DNA of 64,000 nucleotides. Source: Icerya purchasi (Eukaryota; Arthropoda; Insecta; Hemiptera; Monophlebidae). The translations under genes were made by a program, and so were the position numbers. The number at the start of each line of letters is the position of its first letter. Positions within the stretch are counted from its first letter, which is position 1. Below the pieces are notes generated by a model. It was given only the letters and a program-made list of their open reading frames with translations, was not told the origin of the DNA and did no database searches. Location: NCBI GenBank assembly GCA_039619475.1, contig CM077116.1, forward strand, positions 20,797,443-20,861,442. The letters run 5' to 3'. Below, piece by piece: positions 10,166 through 22,415 of this stretch.

Positions 10166-11566
10166 CAGCGAAGTTACCTTTTTATTTTAAAATATTTAAA
10201 CAAATGTTACGTATTTTATATTAGAAAAATTTTCTTAATGTTATAATAAATTATGTAGAGAGTATTCGTAGTTGTTTTATTTTTAAACGATGTGAAATAT
10301 TTTTTATACACTTACTACTAACTTTAACTCGAAATCATTTAATGATAAATACGTGCAAAATAAAAATTGTAAAAATAAAACTAGTTTATTATAATTATGT
10401 GAAAAAAAGCGAAGGTTTAAAAAAAGGTGTGAATTGGAGGGAAAAGCAAAACTATAATTTCAACCGAAGTAAACATAAATTTAATAATTATTTTCGGGAG
10501 AAAATGATTTTAAAAAAATTATTTACGTGAACAATTTCCACAGAGATTAGCCGTCGGAACTCACATAACATTTTATTAAAATCGTCAATGCTTTGCGAGT
10601 TTTTATTTACACTTGTTTATAAAAAGACGCGTCTTTCTTATCATAATTGTACATTAACTTACATTTGTACTATTCTGTTTTTATATTTGCATATCTGAAT
10701 ATGTAATGATAATGTTTAAATAGACACAACTTTCAACTGAATGTAATTATAAACATTATGTAAAGATCGTTTACCATTAAATTTTTTTAAAGCACCTTAA
10801 TTACTTCAGAAATCCTGTGTCTCAGTTTGTATTACATTTTTCGATGTACGATACAAAATAAGTTCATAAATAATAGACAACATTTTTTCTACGTTCGAGA
10901 GTATAATTATGGTTTCTGAGATTGTTGTTAGTTGAATAGTTTGTTGTATTGCCGTAAGATTTTTTCTGAACTTTATTTCCCTTTAATTCTTTATTTCATT
11001 TATTACCATTATTTCTGCTCATCATTATTATTACAAAATGCCTCTTAAAAAAATTCCTAACCATATTACGGGTATACAACTTTGTTTTTAATATTCAAAC
11101 CCCTATGATGTTGGAACCATGATTTGAAAACCATTACATACTGCATATAGTAGAAGATAATTTCTGAAATGTTCATTGTTAGTCGCTTTTATAACTCTAT
11201 TTTGTAAATAGAATCTTTCGTTCAATGGCATAATATTGTGTAATGTCCGAGCTTTTTCAAATTAAAGTTGAACTATAAAACTTTATTTTTATATCGATTA
11301 CAATAGAAAGGGAGTAATGTAGTAGAATATATATCATACAGTATTGATAGTTGTGCTTTCGGATGCAATTAATATAACACTATGTAATACAAGTGTGGGG
11401 TACATCATACACTTTATAATATATTAGAACACTGAAATTCAAACTTATACAATTACAGCAAAACCGGCTAAATGTTAATTGTTGACAGTTTTAGGACATC
11501 AAGCGTACAGCTAATATCTGCTGACGCGGATATGGAAAGAAGGAAAAACATTGGTATGATCGTGTC
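10166..11566. other. No gene recognised
   Basis: AT-rich interior between the 46-bp inverted copies. The 62-codon frame at 10342-10530 is lysine/asparagine-rich and reflects base composition. Nothing transposase-like is visible. Confidence 0.45.
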
Positions 11567-11612
11567 GCGTTGCAAAGTATCAGTTTTAGCATTGCGAATG
11601 GAGTCTAGCGTC
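11567..11612 (+). repeat. 46-bp inverted repeat, right copy
   Basis: Partner of 9971-10016 in the opposite orientation, one mismatch. It falls in an 83-codon open frame (11472-11723) whose product I do not recognise; the conserved part would read CKVSVLALRMESSV, hinting that the shared block may once have been coding. Confidence 0.85.
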
Positions 11613-14509
11613 ATCGACTGTTTCGCGATTCGTTCAGATATAGAAATATTGCGTTTTCAATTTTCAAACAGATTTGCTAGCTGTGTTGTCCCTTGCGGAA
11701 CTAAAAAATCAAACTCTACATAATAAATGTATATGGATGTTAAGGCTTCGAGTGACCGTGAGGTGGTGGCCACGTAAAATAAGGGCCGAGGCTTTACACG
11801 GTCGCCTAAAAGAAAGTTTCGAGAGAACCCGAGTAAAACAGTAGCGACAAAGAGAATTAACAAAAAAGTGGTAGTAAATCTCCACAATATTTTCTTTCGA
11901 ATAGTGGAGGAAAAAATTAGACAGGAAGCAGAGTGTCGATTTTTTTTAAAATTTCATTTTTTTTTTTTCTTTCGCGCATTCGTAATCTAAAATTGAATCG
12001 CGGCTATTTGAAATTTGAAGGAAGGGCTTATTTAGTTCTCCAAAAAATTAAACGAACTATTCTGGTGCTAATTATTTCAAATGAACTAAGTATTGTAATC
12101 GCACCTGAGACGATGAGAAATTTAATTTTTTTTTCTTCTTCTTCTTCTTTTTACGTTTGTAGCATATCTGGTAGAGTTCGGCGTTGCGAAAATGTAAATT
12201 GTTTACTTACTTTACAGCTCTAGTGGAAACGATTATTGGAATTGTTATTTATTGGCCAGATAAATAAATATAAGTGTGTTGTTAATATTTTACTATAAAA
12301 ATAGACGAATAGGGCGAACGCTTCCCTTGTTTTCAGTAGGGATATTATTATCATTTAATTACTTCTTTTTCTGGAACCGCCACTTCGAAAAGGTTTAAAG
12401 AAATAGAGTTTTGCGTGTATATAGTCTGATCAAGCACCTGTCGAGTAATCAGAACAAATACGTGTTTGCGCTTAAATTTAAAGTAGAGTGTATTTTTAGT
12501 TTCAAACGAAAACCGGTTTAAAGTATAATAATAACCAATTAGTCGCTATAATGGATACAAAAATTCCTCGAGGATCCCTCGGTAGTTGCTCATATTTTTC
12601 TAGAGAAAGACTTTGCTTTCGTAATTTTTGCGACTTCGACACCTGTCGTCCCGTTTTTTCTTTTGGACGCGCATCTCTATAACTTCTCGATTATCGCGTA
12701 ATCATTTCTCCGACATATTCCGGTGAGAATTGTCGAATTCCATATTTCTATTTGTCTTTTGTTTTTCGGAATTTTGTCGCGCGACGTTTTATTAAAAAGT
12801 AAATCGTCAATCGCCGGAAAGTGGCAGTTGCGAGCTACAGTGTCAGTGATTGCACATTGATTACTAGATTAGGGATTTGAGCGGTATAGTATTAAAAATT
12901 TTTAAAACATTAATAAGGCTTCAGTCGTCGTTGCTGAAACGAGTTCGCAATCACTTGGTTATTAATTCACGTATACGATTGGTCATCTATTTTCCATCGG
13001 TTTCAACTGCTGATTTTTACGTAGTCACAAACGTAATCCTTTATCACGTATACACATTTGATGAGAGAAAGTAATCGCTGATAGAGTTACTCGGTGAACT
13101 TTGCGCCTGGATTAGTTCCTTTTATTTGGGACACGCCCTTAAACTTTGTCAGATTTTTATACGGTGGAGCCTGATTCAGTTTCAGACTAGATCTTGTTGA
13201 AATCCGACTAGTAGTCTAAGATAATGTGCGTCTGTAAAACAGCCATCTTGATTTGCCTTATACGACGACAACACTTTAAAAATGTTTCCGTTCCGGGCGA
13301 TGATGTCTTTTACACAGAATAGCGAGCTTCACTCTGTGGCGTCGGATAGTTTCCACGCTTATTTTTGGCCCTTCCTCGAAATTTTAAACGAAAATTAAAA
13401 AATTCACTAAATTTTTACAAACTTCCAAAAACCTTATGCTTTCATTACGGAGGAAAAAAATTAAGACAATTAGAAATGGAGATATTCACACTTAAAAACT
13501 GTCAACCTCCGGGGAAAAAAATTTACTGCGTGAGCACAAAAGTAATCAACGATATTTAACAACAGATACTCTACGAGCATTTATTTATCGGATTTATCAG
13601 TTTTTAATATTAATGAAAAATTACGACGTTCAGAAAAACGAAAAAATCGAAACAAAATAAAAAGTAAGAGCGCGATAAACTTTCGCAATTTGAATTTATT
13701 AATGGAAAAAAGAAAATGTCCAAACAAAAATCGTGTATCGGCCTTGCTCAGAACTAGGCGGTGTCTAGGTGCCGATAACTTTTCCCTCGTAATGATCGGC
13801 GGAGGGAATTGCGCCAAATTTTGGGAGTCGCGAATACTGCCTTCAGGTATGTAAAAATCTCCCCCCCCCCCATCCGGCGCGTGCGGTTTTTACTTCATTT
13901 CTTATATGGAATAAAAGTTTCAGATCTGTCTAGCTTTCATTGTCACTCTCGACAAGAGTACAGTTAGAACGGCGCTTCCAGCGCAAATAAAAAAGTCATT
14001 TAAATGGTCGGCTTCGGTACATAATGTAAGACTAATAGCGCAATGTTTTAATCGTTTTCTTTTTTGAAAGGCAATTATACAGAAATTTCCTATTTCAACG
14101 ACCGAGTGAGATTTTCAAAATTTAAATGTTCGTCGGTGTTGTTTTTATGTACGTCGAGCTATTTTCGCTACATCTGTTTGTTTGTTCATATTGTTAATGT
14201 TACACTGAATTGAAACTTAAATTCATCATCTCCCTTTTATTGTTTTTTTTGGATGGCTGGCATACCGGTCTCAAAATATGTACGATAAAGTTGGGTGAGA
14301 TGCCGTAATGGAACGGTTGCTTCAGCAGTCATTTATTGAAGAAGGATTTGTTAGTGATACTGGAGGAGAATGATTTTTATGCGTTCTAAATTTAAACGTT
14401 AATGGATAGATGAATTTTTTTGCATAGATAAGTGAGAAATTTTTTTTTTTACAAAATACGCCATTGTTTTCATTATACTACAAAGGAATAGATTATAAAG
14501 ATGATCGTT
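11613..14509. other. No gene recognised
   Basis: Contains short frames only. A good-looking donor, CAG followed by GTATGT, occurs at about 13846, preceded by about 45 open codons, but no acceptor or conserved peptide supports an exon. A C run occurs at 13861-13871. Confidence 0.45.
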
Positions 14510-14830
14510 TGAAAAAAGCTGACAACAAACTGTCGTCGAAAATCCCTAAATGTATTAGAAATAACCTCCATTACCAAGTGGCGACGAGATAGAAACTAAA
14601 CCTCTACTCCATATTGACATTATCAAAATTGGACTACGAATCCGTAGTATATCATAGTGACAACCTTTCCGAAAAATTAAACATCGTCTCTAAAGCTATA
14701 CGATTTATTATTTCTGGCGCATTTTATACGAGCCCGATTGATAGCCTTCACACCGAGACGAACCTTTCTAATGCATAGAAGAACTCTCTTATCTCTAAAA
14801 TACCATGAAAAACTAACCTTAAATTCAGTG
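14510..14830 (+). pseudogene. LINE RT carboxy-terminal relic
   Basis: Plus-strand translation shows LNVLEITSITKW, a frameshift, then SKLDYESVVYHSD and RFIISGAFYTSPIDSL. This order (WG-x-DR region, SKLDYGS-x-VY, then ALR...GAFRTSP-x-x-SL) is a hallmark of the region between the reverse transcriptase and RNase H in I/R1/Jockey-like LINEs. Two stops and a frameshift show long decay. No RT catalytic core is present upstream, so the copy is 5'-truncated or broken. Confidence 0.65.
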
Positions 14831-15088
14831 AATATGCATAATTAGTAATCATTCTTTGTTAGACTGGAATTCAATTTTGATGTATTTTTTCCAAAATCCT
14901 TAGGATTATTAAAGTTATTTTTTTTTTTTATTTAAATATTACAAATTTCAGGAATTTCGTATTATTCGAACTTGTTAAAAAGTCTATAAACAACATTTAT
15001 AAGCGGTTTCTTATCGTCTGCAAATAATATTTCGGTGAGATTAAATATGCTGTGTGCTGCTATTTTTTAATATTATTTTATTTCAACA

Positions 15089-15107
15089 TGAATGAATGAA
15101 TGAATAG
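15089..15107. repeat. (TGAA)n microsatellite
   Basis: About four tandem TGAA units. Confidence 0.8.
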
Positions 15108-15172
15108 AAAGTTTATTAAGATAATTTTTTTTTTACGGACATATATGGAGGCGGGTGTAATGTAATCGCTTC

Positions 15173-15240
15173 GCTTTTAATCACTTTTAACCGCTATTAA
15201 TCGCTTTTAATCACTTTTAACCGCTATTAATCGCTTTTAA
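15173..15240. repeat. 10-bp repeat organised as 30-bp units
   Basis: Three related ten-mers (CTTTTAATCA, CTTTTAACCG, CTATTAATCG) form a 30-base unit repeated twice in perfect order, with a partial third. A weaker ten-mer precedes the array. Confidence 0.85.
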
Positions 15241-17450
15241 CTAATCCGAAATGGAGAAGAAAATCAGCGATACTGAGAAATTATTTTGGACGCATCATAT
15301 GCCGTTTACTTATTCGACGAAAGAGGCGCACATGGTGCGTAGTTGTAAAATGTTCAGGAATAAGCTAGTTTTGGCTTTCGGGAGCTGCCCTGCATGCAAC
15401 AACGGAATCAATCTGTACTGATTAAATGTTGGTTTTAACCTGGATGGCTGAAAAGCAGAAAAAGGATACAGATTTTAATGTGTTTCGATTGGTACAGATC
15501 AATTTTCCAAACTCAGAGAGGCGTTAGGTAAGAAAGAAAAGTGCATCGAGCGCGATGAAAATAAATAAGAGGTCACAACGTGCTAAACAGAGACAGCGCT
15601 CTCATAAGGCAAATATAGATGTAGAAGAGTTTTAATACACTAGAAGAAGAGAACACGGAGACGAGACAGAGTTATGATAATGAAAAAAATATTTCGACAA
15701 CTTTTAGCACGCGTTTCTATTGAATATTCTCGTGTTTAAGTTTCAGCGCCGTAGCGATGACTGTCTGAAGAGTGATTCGCGATAAAAATCGAAACGATTC
15801 TAGATGCACCGATAAACTTCCAAGATTCGACGATGAAAAGGCCGAAAAACTTTACACCGATTTCAAGGTTTCGTTTATTTTTCCGTCAAAACATCCCTAC
15901 GCTTAGGTTGTTTGAACTCGGTCCGGAATCGACGAACTGCCGAAACGGCAATTGGCCAACAACTTAATGAACGTATTGAATCCGAAGGACGAGCAGCCCA
16001 CGTTAAATAATTGACGAAATACAACACTTTGGAACAGAAATATATTTCGTAGTTTGTACAAAGAAACATCTTCTTAATGTAAAAGTAGGAATTATGTCAC
16101 TTCGTAATGAGCACCGATACTGCTGCTATTAGTGTTCTCTGTGCGGAGATCCGAGCAAGATGAATCTGTAGCAGTAGTGTTGTTGTTCAACGGTAATTGC
16201 TAAATAAACGACTGGAAGCCGAAGGGTCGATCTAAAGCGATGATGATGATGCTGCCCAATGGGGGAACTGCTGACACAAAACGATTGTGGCTGTCTAACT
16301 AAATGAAGATAGATCTGCAACAGAGATAACGTTGTCCGGCAGAGGAACTGGTGACATCGGAATGGGCGGTAATCAGCCGGCTGCTGAACCTGTTGATGTT
16401 ACGTAGGCCGCAGAATAAGCACGGCGATCAGGTAATGCGGCGCGCTGATTAGTAAAGGAATGACACGATGTTCACCTCGGTGCTGCATAATTCTCTGAAA
16501 AGAGCTATTGATCTACACGCTGCACTCTGAAGTACGGAACAATGTCTGGAACGACTTTGCCGAAGCGGGAAAGCTAGGTAACGACCGATTGGTGCCGAGC
16601 TCGGGGGATGTGTGAAAAATCTCTCGAGCGATAAAAATCCGAATGTATAAATGTCAACGGCTGGTTCGTCGTCCTACAGCATGATTGGTCAGCGGTTGCA
16701 GCGGAACAACCAATCAATAAAAACTGGCTCGACTTTCCGTGATTCGCGCGCATTCGAAATTAAGAATTTCCTAATTTTGCAGAAATTGAAATAATCGAGG
16801 CCGATCATCTCGCGGTATGCGACATGCAGCGCGAAATGGTGTTCGAATCGCGCTAAAAGCTGAAATTGAGATATCGGTGGCACAAGCGGTAGCTCGCCCG
16901 CCTAAATTTCGATGTGATGTTGCGTCAGAGGAATTAATAGAAGACAGCGGAGTAGATTTTTAATACGCAAAAATTATACGGACGTTGAATTCTTGCCACC
17001 GAGACGGAGGATCGTTGCTGTTTCCTCGTGTCTGATTCGATTGATGTATGCGAACGTTAAAATACGATTCGTATTTGGATCGTACGTTCATTAGTACACG
17101 TCGGATTGTGCTGCAAGCAGTCGTAGAAATGTAGCTGAAGCGGAAGAAATCTCCGGGTAAAAATAGTGTGGCTAATCGACGACCTCGGCTCATGCCAAAC
17201 TAAAGGGAAATTTTCGATTGCCTACTGGAATTTCAAGACGCGAACGATTTAAAGATTTATAAACGAATGTATGAAATGTTAATTAGGTGTGCAAAACGGA
17301 ACGAGAAATATTAAGTTTCGTGTTGAAGAATGCCGCGAATTGTTTTGGCGGAGTTGTATTTGTACAGGTGCAGGTGCAGCTGTCGCGGCGAGCCAGTTAA
17401 TATATGACGGTAGCTGTTGACCGATTGTACCTGACGCGCAGTGTTGCTCT
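15241..17450. other. Unassigned, less AT-rich stretch
   Basis: About 2.2 kb with visibly higher GC than its surroundings and a patchwork of 50-80-codon frames on both strands. Phrases such as ELPKRQLANNLMNVLNPKDE (about 15935-15995, plus strand) look protein-like but match nothing I know. Could be an old mobile element or a single-copy conserved region; undecided. Confidence 0.3.
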
Positions 17451-18283
17451 ATAAATTATCATTATGCACAAATGGTGCAGTTTCCGAGAACCGACTTCGT
17501 TACGATTGTGTTTGAACAGCGGCTCCGATGGTAATTCATTCAGTCATTTCGTGATCACATTTTGCAGCCCCCCTTCCCAGGCGCACGCTCCTCTAACATT
17601 GCGACGCTAATTGCGAGGAACTGTACATTTACGAAACAATGAAAATATCTAGCATATCCAGACAGGGTAGCTCCCCTCTAAGAAAAAAACATCTTAATCT
17701 CTTATAAACACGCGTTAATCGAACCCCCGAGGAATTATATAATTAGCCGAATAAAAAATGCCACTTCGGTAATTGATAATTTCTATCGAAGAAATAGTAT
17801 TCTGAGTGTTTTTCGGTACCATTTTCATCCGTTACATTTGTGGCTCACAATTTATCGATCTGACCAATTGCGGATTCCCGACGAAAAACAGCCTATCAGG
17901 AGGGGACAGTAGTTAGTCCTATACGTTACCACTTAAAAATTCAACACATTAACGTGCACACTAAAACATACACGTAACACGTATTTATATATAAATGCTA
18001 AAGGAGGTTTAATGATGATAAAAGGTGATGTAATAAGCCCGGAGATGTTAAACTCTGAAGTTATTTCCTTACAAAACATTTTTTTTTTTTTTTTTTTTTT
18101 TTTTATAGTGTTTTTAGACGATATCCGTACACTAATCACCGGCGACCTCGCAATATTTATTGTTTAGTTTTTTTTAGCGATTCTCTGGAATACTCTTTGT
18201 GCACTTTTTTACTGACATTCGCAGTAGTGAAATAGGCGTTAAATAGATGATAGAAAAGGATTCGCCTCAAGACGAACGTTCAA
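17451..18283. other. No gene recognised
   Basis: AT-rich with a long T run at 18080-18103. No supported feature. Confidence 0.5.
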
Positions 18284-19600
18284 TCTTTTTTTTTTTTTTT
18301 TTTTTACTTTTTTACTTTTTTACTTTTTTATTGGGCTTGTCAGCTACGGACGATTACCCATCAAGAAGGAAGAACGTAGGACAAAAGGAAACTGAGGACA
18401 CTAAGAAAGTTATTCGGGGAAGGTGGAGACGGCCAGAACTACTATGGAGAGATAGCAAGGGAGTCAAAAAGGATCGTTACTAGAACCCGTGCAATTAGCA
18501 GTCCGAAGAGAAATAAATGTGTAGACGAAAAAATATACAGGATACCTTAAAGGAAACGAAAGCTCTCATGTCTTGTTAGCCGTCTGATTATAATATATTA
18601 TATCTATTTAAACTAAATGCGCGATGTAACCAGCATAAAAAGAAGAGTATTTTTATCCACGTCTGCGATTGCTGGTCAGCGCCCATGAAAAGATCCTCAT
18701 CAACAATATGGCCGCAACTGCAATGCAGTGAGTGCCCGATGAGGCAAGAGACAAGACATCGCTATTTGCCTACGGTTGCGACTGCAAAGCAGTGCTCGCA
18801 ATTCCCGTCCGGAAAAGCAAAATAATGATTGATTATCCATTATTCAAACGGCATCTGCGGACGACGAGCTCACGATATATTAAGGATAAAAAGGAAAGTG
18901 ACTCTACATCGGAAGAGGCCTTCATACTAACCCAGGAAGATCCGCACCACCTTGACCCAGTACCACTATTGCCACCATCCGAGCAAAGAGACCCACAATG
19001 CACCAGTCGAAGGCGGTGTTGGAACCAAAATATTAAGATAAAAAAAGGATGAGGGATTTGCTTAAATCTTTATACGGTCGCGGATTAAAGACAAGAATTT
19101 AGCAATAGCAGGGACAACAGATAGTGAGGGAAAGGCGAGAATAAAGGAAGCACAGTACGGCGTGGGGATATTAAGGTATAGTAGATCTGAGTATAGTAAC
19201 AATCTTTAAAGATGCACACTCAAGGAGAAAATGTGATCAGCGTCACAATCGAGTGTGTTATCTACACATAAAGGACAGAGGGGAAGGGAAGTAATAGAAA
19301 ACCGATAAAGCGAAGCAGGAAGACAGCTGTGACCAAAGCGAAGGCGACAACGAGAGGATATAGTAGAACGACGAAGGTGTGGAAAATCTAGGAACCAAGG
19401 GTGTGAGGGTGGAAACGATTGAATAGACAAATATAATAAGGACCGCGGATTTGTAAAGGAAGGACCATACAAAGATTTCCAATTTTCCAATTGATTTTTT
19501 TTGCTATAGTTAGCAATTCGGAGGAGGGAAATCGTCGGACAAGACGCCCGGAAACCAAAGCCGAAAGTCAGCCTTCTCATTACCATGAACTTATTGTCGG
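18284..19600 (-). pseudogene. LINE 3' end: zinc knuckle, 3' UTR and poly(A)
   Basis: On the minus strand, an open frame at 19586-19206 ends in RLRFGHSCLPASLYRF, then CPLC, then DADHIF. That is the arrangement of the carboxy-terminal zinc knuckle of RNase-H LINEs (RLR-x-GH ... C-x2-C ... H). After the stop a further LINE-like stretch NIPTPYCASFILAFPSLS is closely echoed by the element at 63.7 kb. A long 3' UTR then runs to an A-rich tail: plus-strand T run 18286-18305 next to TTTTTTAC repeats. Part of the UTR at about 18700-18730 resembles the repeat units at 31.2-31.4 kb. The copy lacks RT and is a 5'-truncated relic. Confidence 0.65.
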
Positions 19601-21292
19601 AAATACGACGAATTTTAGATTGAAACGCTGCGTTTTGCAGAGGAAACTAACGATAGAAACGCGCTAGATGTAGAACTGCAGTGGACGGAAAAGGAAATCC
19701 TTTAAAGGACGAATAGCTGATTTTCGTTCGGATGTTAGAATCGCGTTTTTAACGAGAGAACAGCTGCATCTGGTCACAATTAAGCGCCACAAAAACGGGA
19801 AATAGTACCCATGCAAATAGTTGCATTTTTTGATCCTATACATTTTAGCGAGAAAAGGTGATACACTTTAATAATTGTGTACACTATAATAACGAAGTTT
19901 GAAAAATTGTTTGCATTACTTTATTCTCAGTTTAATACGCAGAGTGATGACGCGGCGTAAGCGTGTGCTGTGGGCCGATACTTTCTCGGTGCGGACGTGA
20001 GCTTCGTCTTAAATCAAATTCTGTCAACGCGCCCCCATACTTCGCCAGCAGTAGAACGCTGTAGTATTGTAAATACTGTTGTTTTCTTTATTTTTTTATC
20101 CTCACCATGTCTGGTCTAAACTTTAATTTTAATACCTAGGATGTGCGTCTTTCGATTCTGAGTAGAAAAATATAATCGAAAAAAAAAAAAAACGAAAAAA
20201 AAGACGTTTCCTTTTAACACGAATGAAGGTATTTTATTAGTCGTGTAAAGTATACGTAACTTAATCCTTCGGATCCCATGCCAAGGAGACATTCCTCTAG
20301 ATGATAGATCTCTTCAAGTGTTGTTACGGAAGAGTAAATTTCAGTCGACTACATCATTCTCAAAAATGAATGATAATTTACCGTTCCGGCAATTAGTGTT
20401 AAATAATGTTTTTTTTTTTTGTTTTTTTTTTCGGCAAGAATAACGTTGTCATTAATAGGATCTTTCAGACCTGGCCAAGGTGACACCGCGTGGAGCCCCA
20501 GACGGATAGTTTTTTTTTTACCGTTCTTCGTAGAATGACATCACTTTTTCTTTTCCGCGCAGCAATTTAAAAAAAAAAGAAAAGAAAAAAAATGTTCAAA
20601 GGCGCTAAAAAACAGGAGGAAAAAAATAAATGTCTTATAACTATCTGACGCAAAACACGATTTCCTTAGTATTCTCGGCGTAAGAATGACACAGTGATTA
20701 ATGTATTATCGAAGATTTAAATGGGAAATAAGGGAGCTGCGTGAATGTTTCACGACAAATTGCCGTTCGGCAATATGTGCTGATCAATGATGTTACATCA
20801 ATAATAGGCAATTGCGTTCTTCGCTAAAAAGTACACGCAGCTCATTACAATTTTCACGCTCGGAAACAGATTTATTTGTTAAAGCGCCCCCCCCCTCCCC
20901 CGAATGAAAGAAAGATAAACGAAATTCGTATTGGTAATGTTCGATTTTTGCTGAAGGCCTCGCTAAAAATTCGAGCAATACGTGATGACACCGAATTTTG
21001 ATTGCAGGATTCGTTCAGTGAATAGTTAGTTCGTATTTCGGTCTTTTACTATCACATCTAAAGAGCGAAAAGCAAAAAACGTACGCAGACTAGTTAAGGG
21101 TTATGCAGTCCGCGCGCGATTTTTGTCGTTTAAAGATGTGATATCATGTATCAGTGAATTGCGCGAGGTCTTTTGGTGGTGGAAAAAGTGTTTCCTCTTC
21201 GAATCTTAAAAGTACCGAGCTGCTTAATTCGATGATAAAAGAAATGTCTTTACGTGCTTTGTTTACTTTTTAAATCATAACTTGATTTTAGA
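19601..21292. other. No gene recognised
   Basis: May include more decayed LINE at its left end. Long T/A runs at about 20180-20200 and 20408-20430; C run near 20884-20900. Two loosely similar segments (near 20385 and 20758, both with CCGTTC-CGGCAAT) suggest an old local duplication. Confidence 0.4.
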
Positions 21293-21304
21293 CGCAGTTG
21301 ATAG
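21293..21304. repeat. SINE target-site duplication, left
   Basis: CGCAGTTGATAG, identical to 21578-21589. Confidence 0.85.
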
Positions 21305-21577
21305 TAAAAGTGAGTTCCATACCCTTGAGAGGGCGTTGGGATTGTGAAGTTAAGGTTCACAATGTGTACTAAGCCTAATGGATCTGATGAGAATACTGAG
21401 GCCAGTTCCTTTGTATTTTGGATCCGCCTTTACTTTCCCAGATTTCTCTGCTACCCAATTATTTCAGGCTGGGTAAGCTTGGGAGCAACTTGGATCCGGG
21501 ACGAGATAAGTTTCGATAACCTATGACACCTCTGACTTGGTAGCCAAGCACCTTAACCACTAGGCTACCACGCTGCT
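21305..21577 (-). mobile_element. tRNA-derived SINE, complete copy
   Basis: The minus strand starts (21577) with a tRNA-like head: GGTAGCCTAGTGGTTAAGG contains a good pol III A box, and AGGTTATCGAAAC about 35 bases on is a B box. A tRNA-unrelated body of about 200 bases follows and ends near 21305 without a long poly(A). It is bounded by perfect 12-base duplications, so this is a clean retroposition about 273 bases long. A diverged second copy lies at 49668-49878. SINEs carry no protein and depend on a partner LINE. Confidence 0.85.
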
Positions 21578-21589
21578 CGCAGTTGATAG
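21578..21589. repeat. SINE target-site duplication, right
   Basis: CGCAGTTGATAG, identical to 21293-21304. Confidence 0.85.
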
Positions 21590-22415
21590 ACTGGAAAATA
21601 AATATTCTCGTTTTCTTCGCTTGCTTCATTTGATTTCAGCGTCCGCCAAAGTGAGAACATCAACTGCAGCTACTTAATCAAAATCGTTAACCATATTCAC
21701 TGACCGGATAATGTTGAAATCATTGCGTTTTTCATATTTAATTTAACATGACCCCCGCCGCCGCAAATTCGTAACGAATTGTCGATAATTTACCATGCGT
21801 AAAAATCTACCATTCTATTTAGCTCGCCGGAAAAGATGATTCAAATAAGAAAAAAAAATCTTCCTTTTTTTTTTTTTTTTTTTTTTGCTCTATATATGTT
21901 AAGGTGTCAGAATGTTTGGTGAAATTAGTTGGGTGTTTGACGACGACACTTTGTTACTTTGTAATGGTTATGACAATTTTTTTTAGAAACAAATTAAGTC
22001 AAGCATGATGTTTCATGCGATCAAGGTTATTGCGTATGGTAAATTAAAACATAACTATAATTTACATTTACATAATACTAAATCCAAAATAAATCTAATT
22101 TTTTACGTCGTAAGGAGCATTGAACAGGTAATTTTTCCCTCTTTTTTGAACTTTTGGCCAACTTCGAAAGTTTTCCGTTAAGGAAATGAAATACGGCTTC
22201 GTTCCCGACAAATAGCAATCTCTTTCCATCAATATTTATCACATATGGAAAAAAAAAAAAAAGAAGCTTTTTCCAAACTTTTGAACTTTCGGCACCACTC
22301 CGAAGAGGGCCTAAATATAAAATTTTAAGCTCCGCTATAGTTTTCTTCTTTCTTCTTCCCGGATTTTTAACCATATTTGCAGGACTTGTTTTACATTTTC
22401 GCACCTTTGCTACAG
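21590..22415. other. No gene recognised
   Basis: AT-rich with T/A runs (21865-21885, 22248-22262). The final 35 bases form a pyrimidine-rich tract ending in CTACAG, a credible splice acceptor for the candidate exon that follows. Confidence 0.5.

Noticed and set aside
13700..13855. Open stretch ending at a good donor (CAG/GTATGT)
   Set aside because: No acceptor in a consistent frame and no conserved-looking peptide.
15173..15240. CRISPR-like array
   Set aside because: Units are 10-30 bp and contiguous without unique spacers; eukaryotic context.
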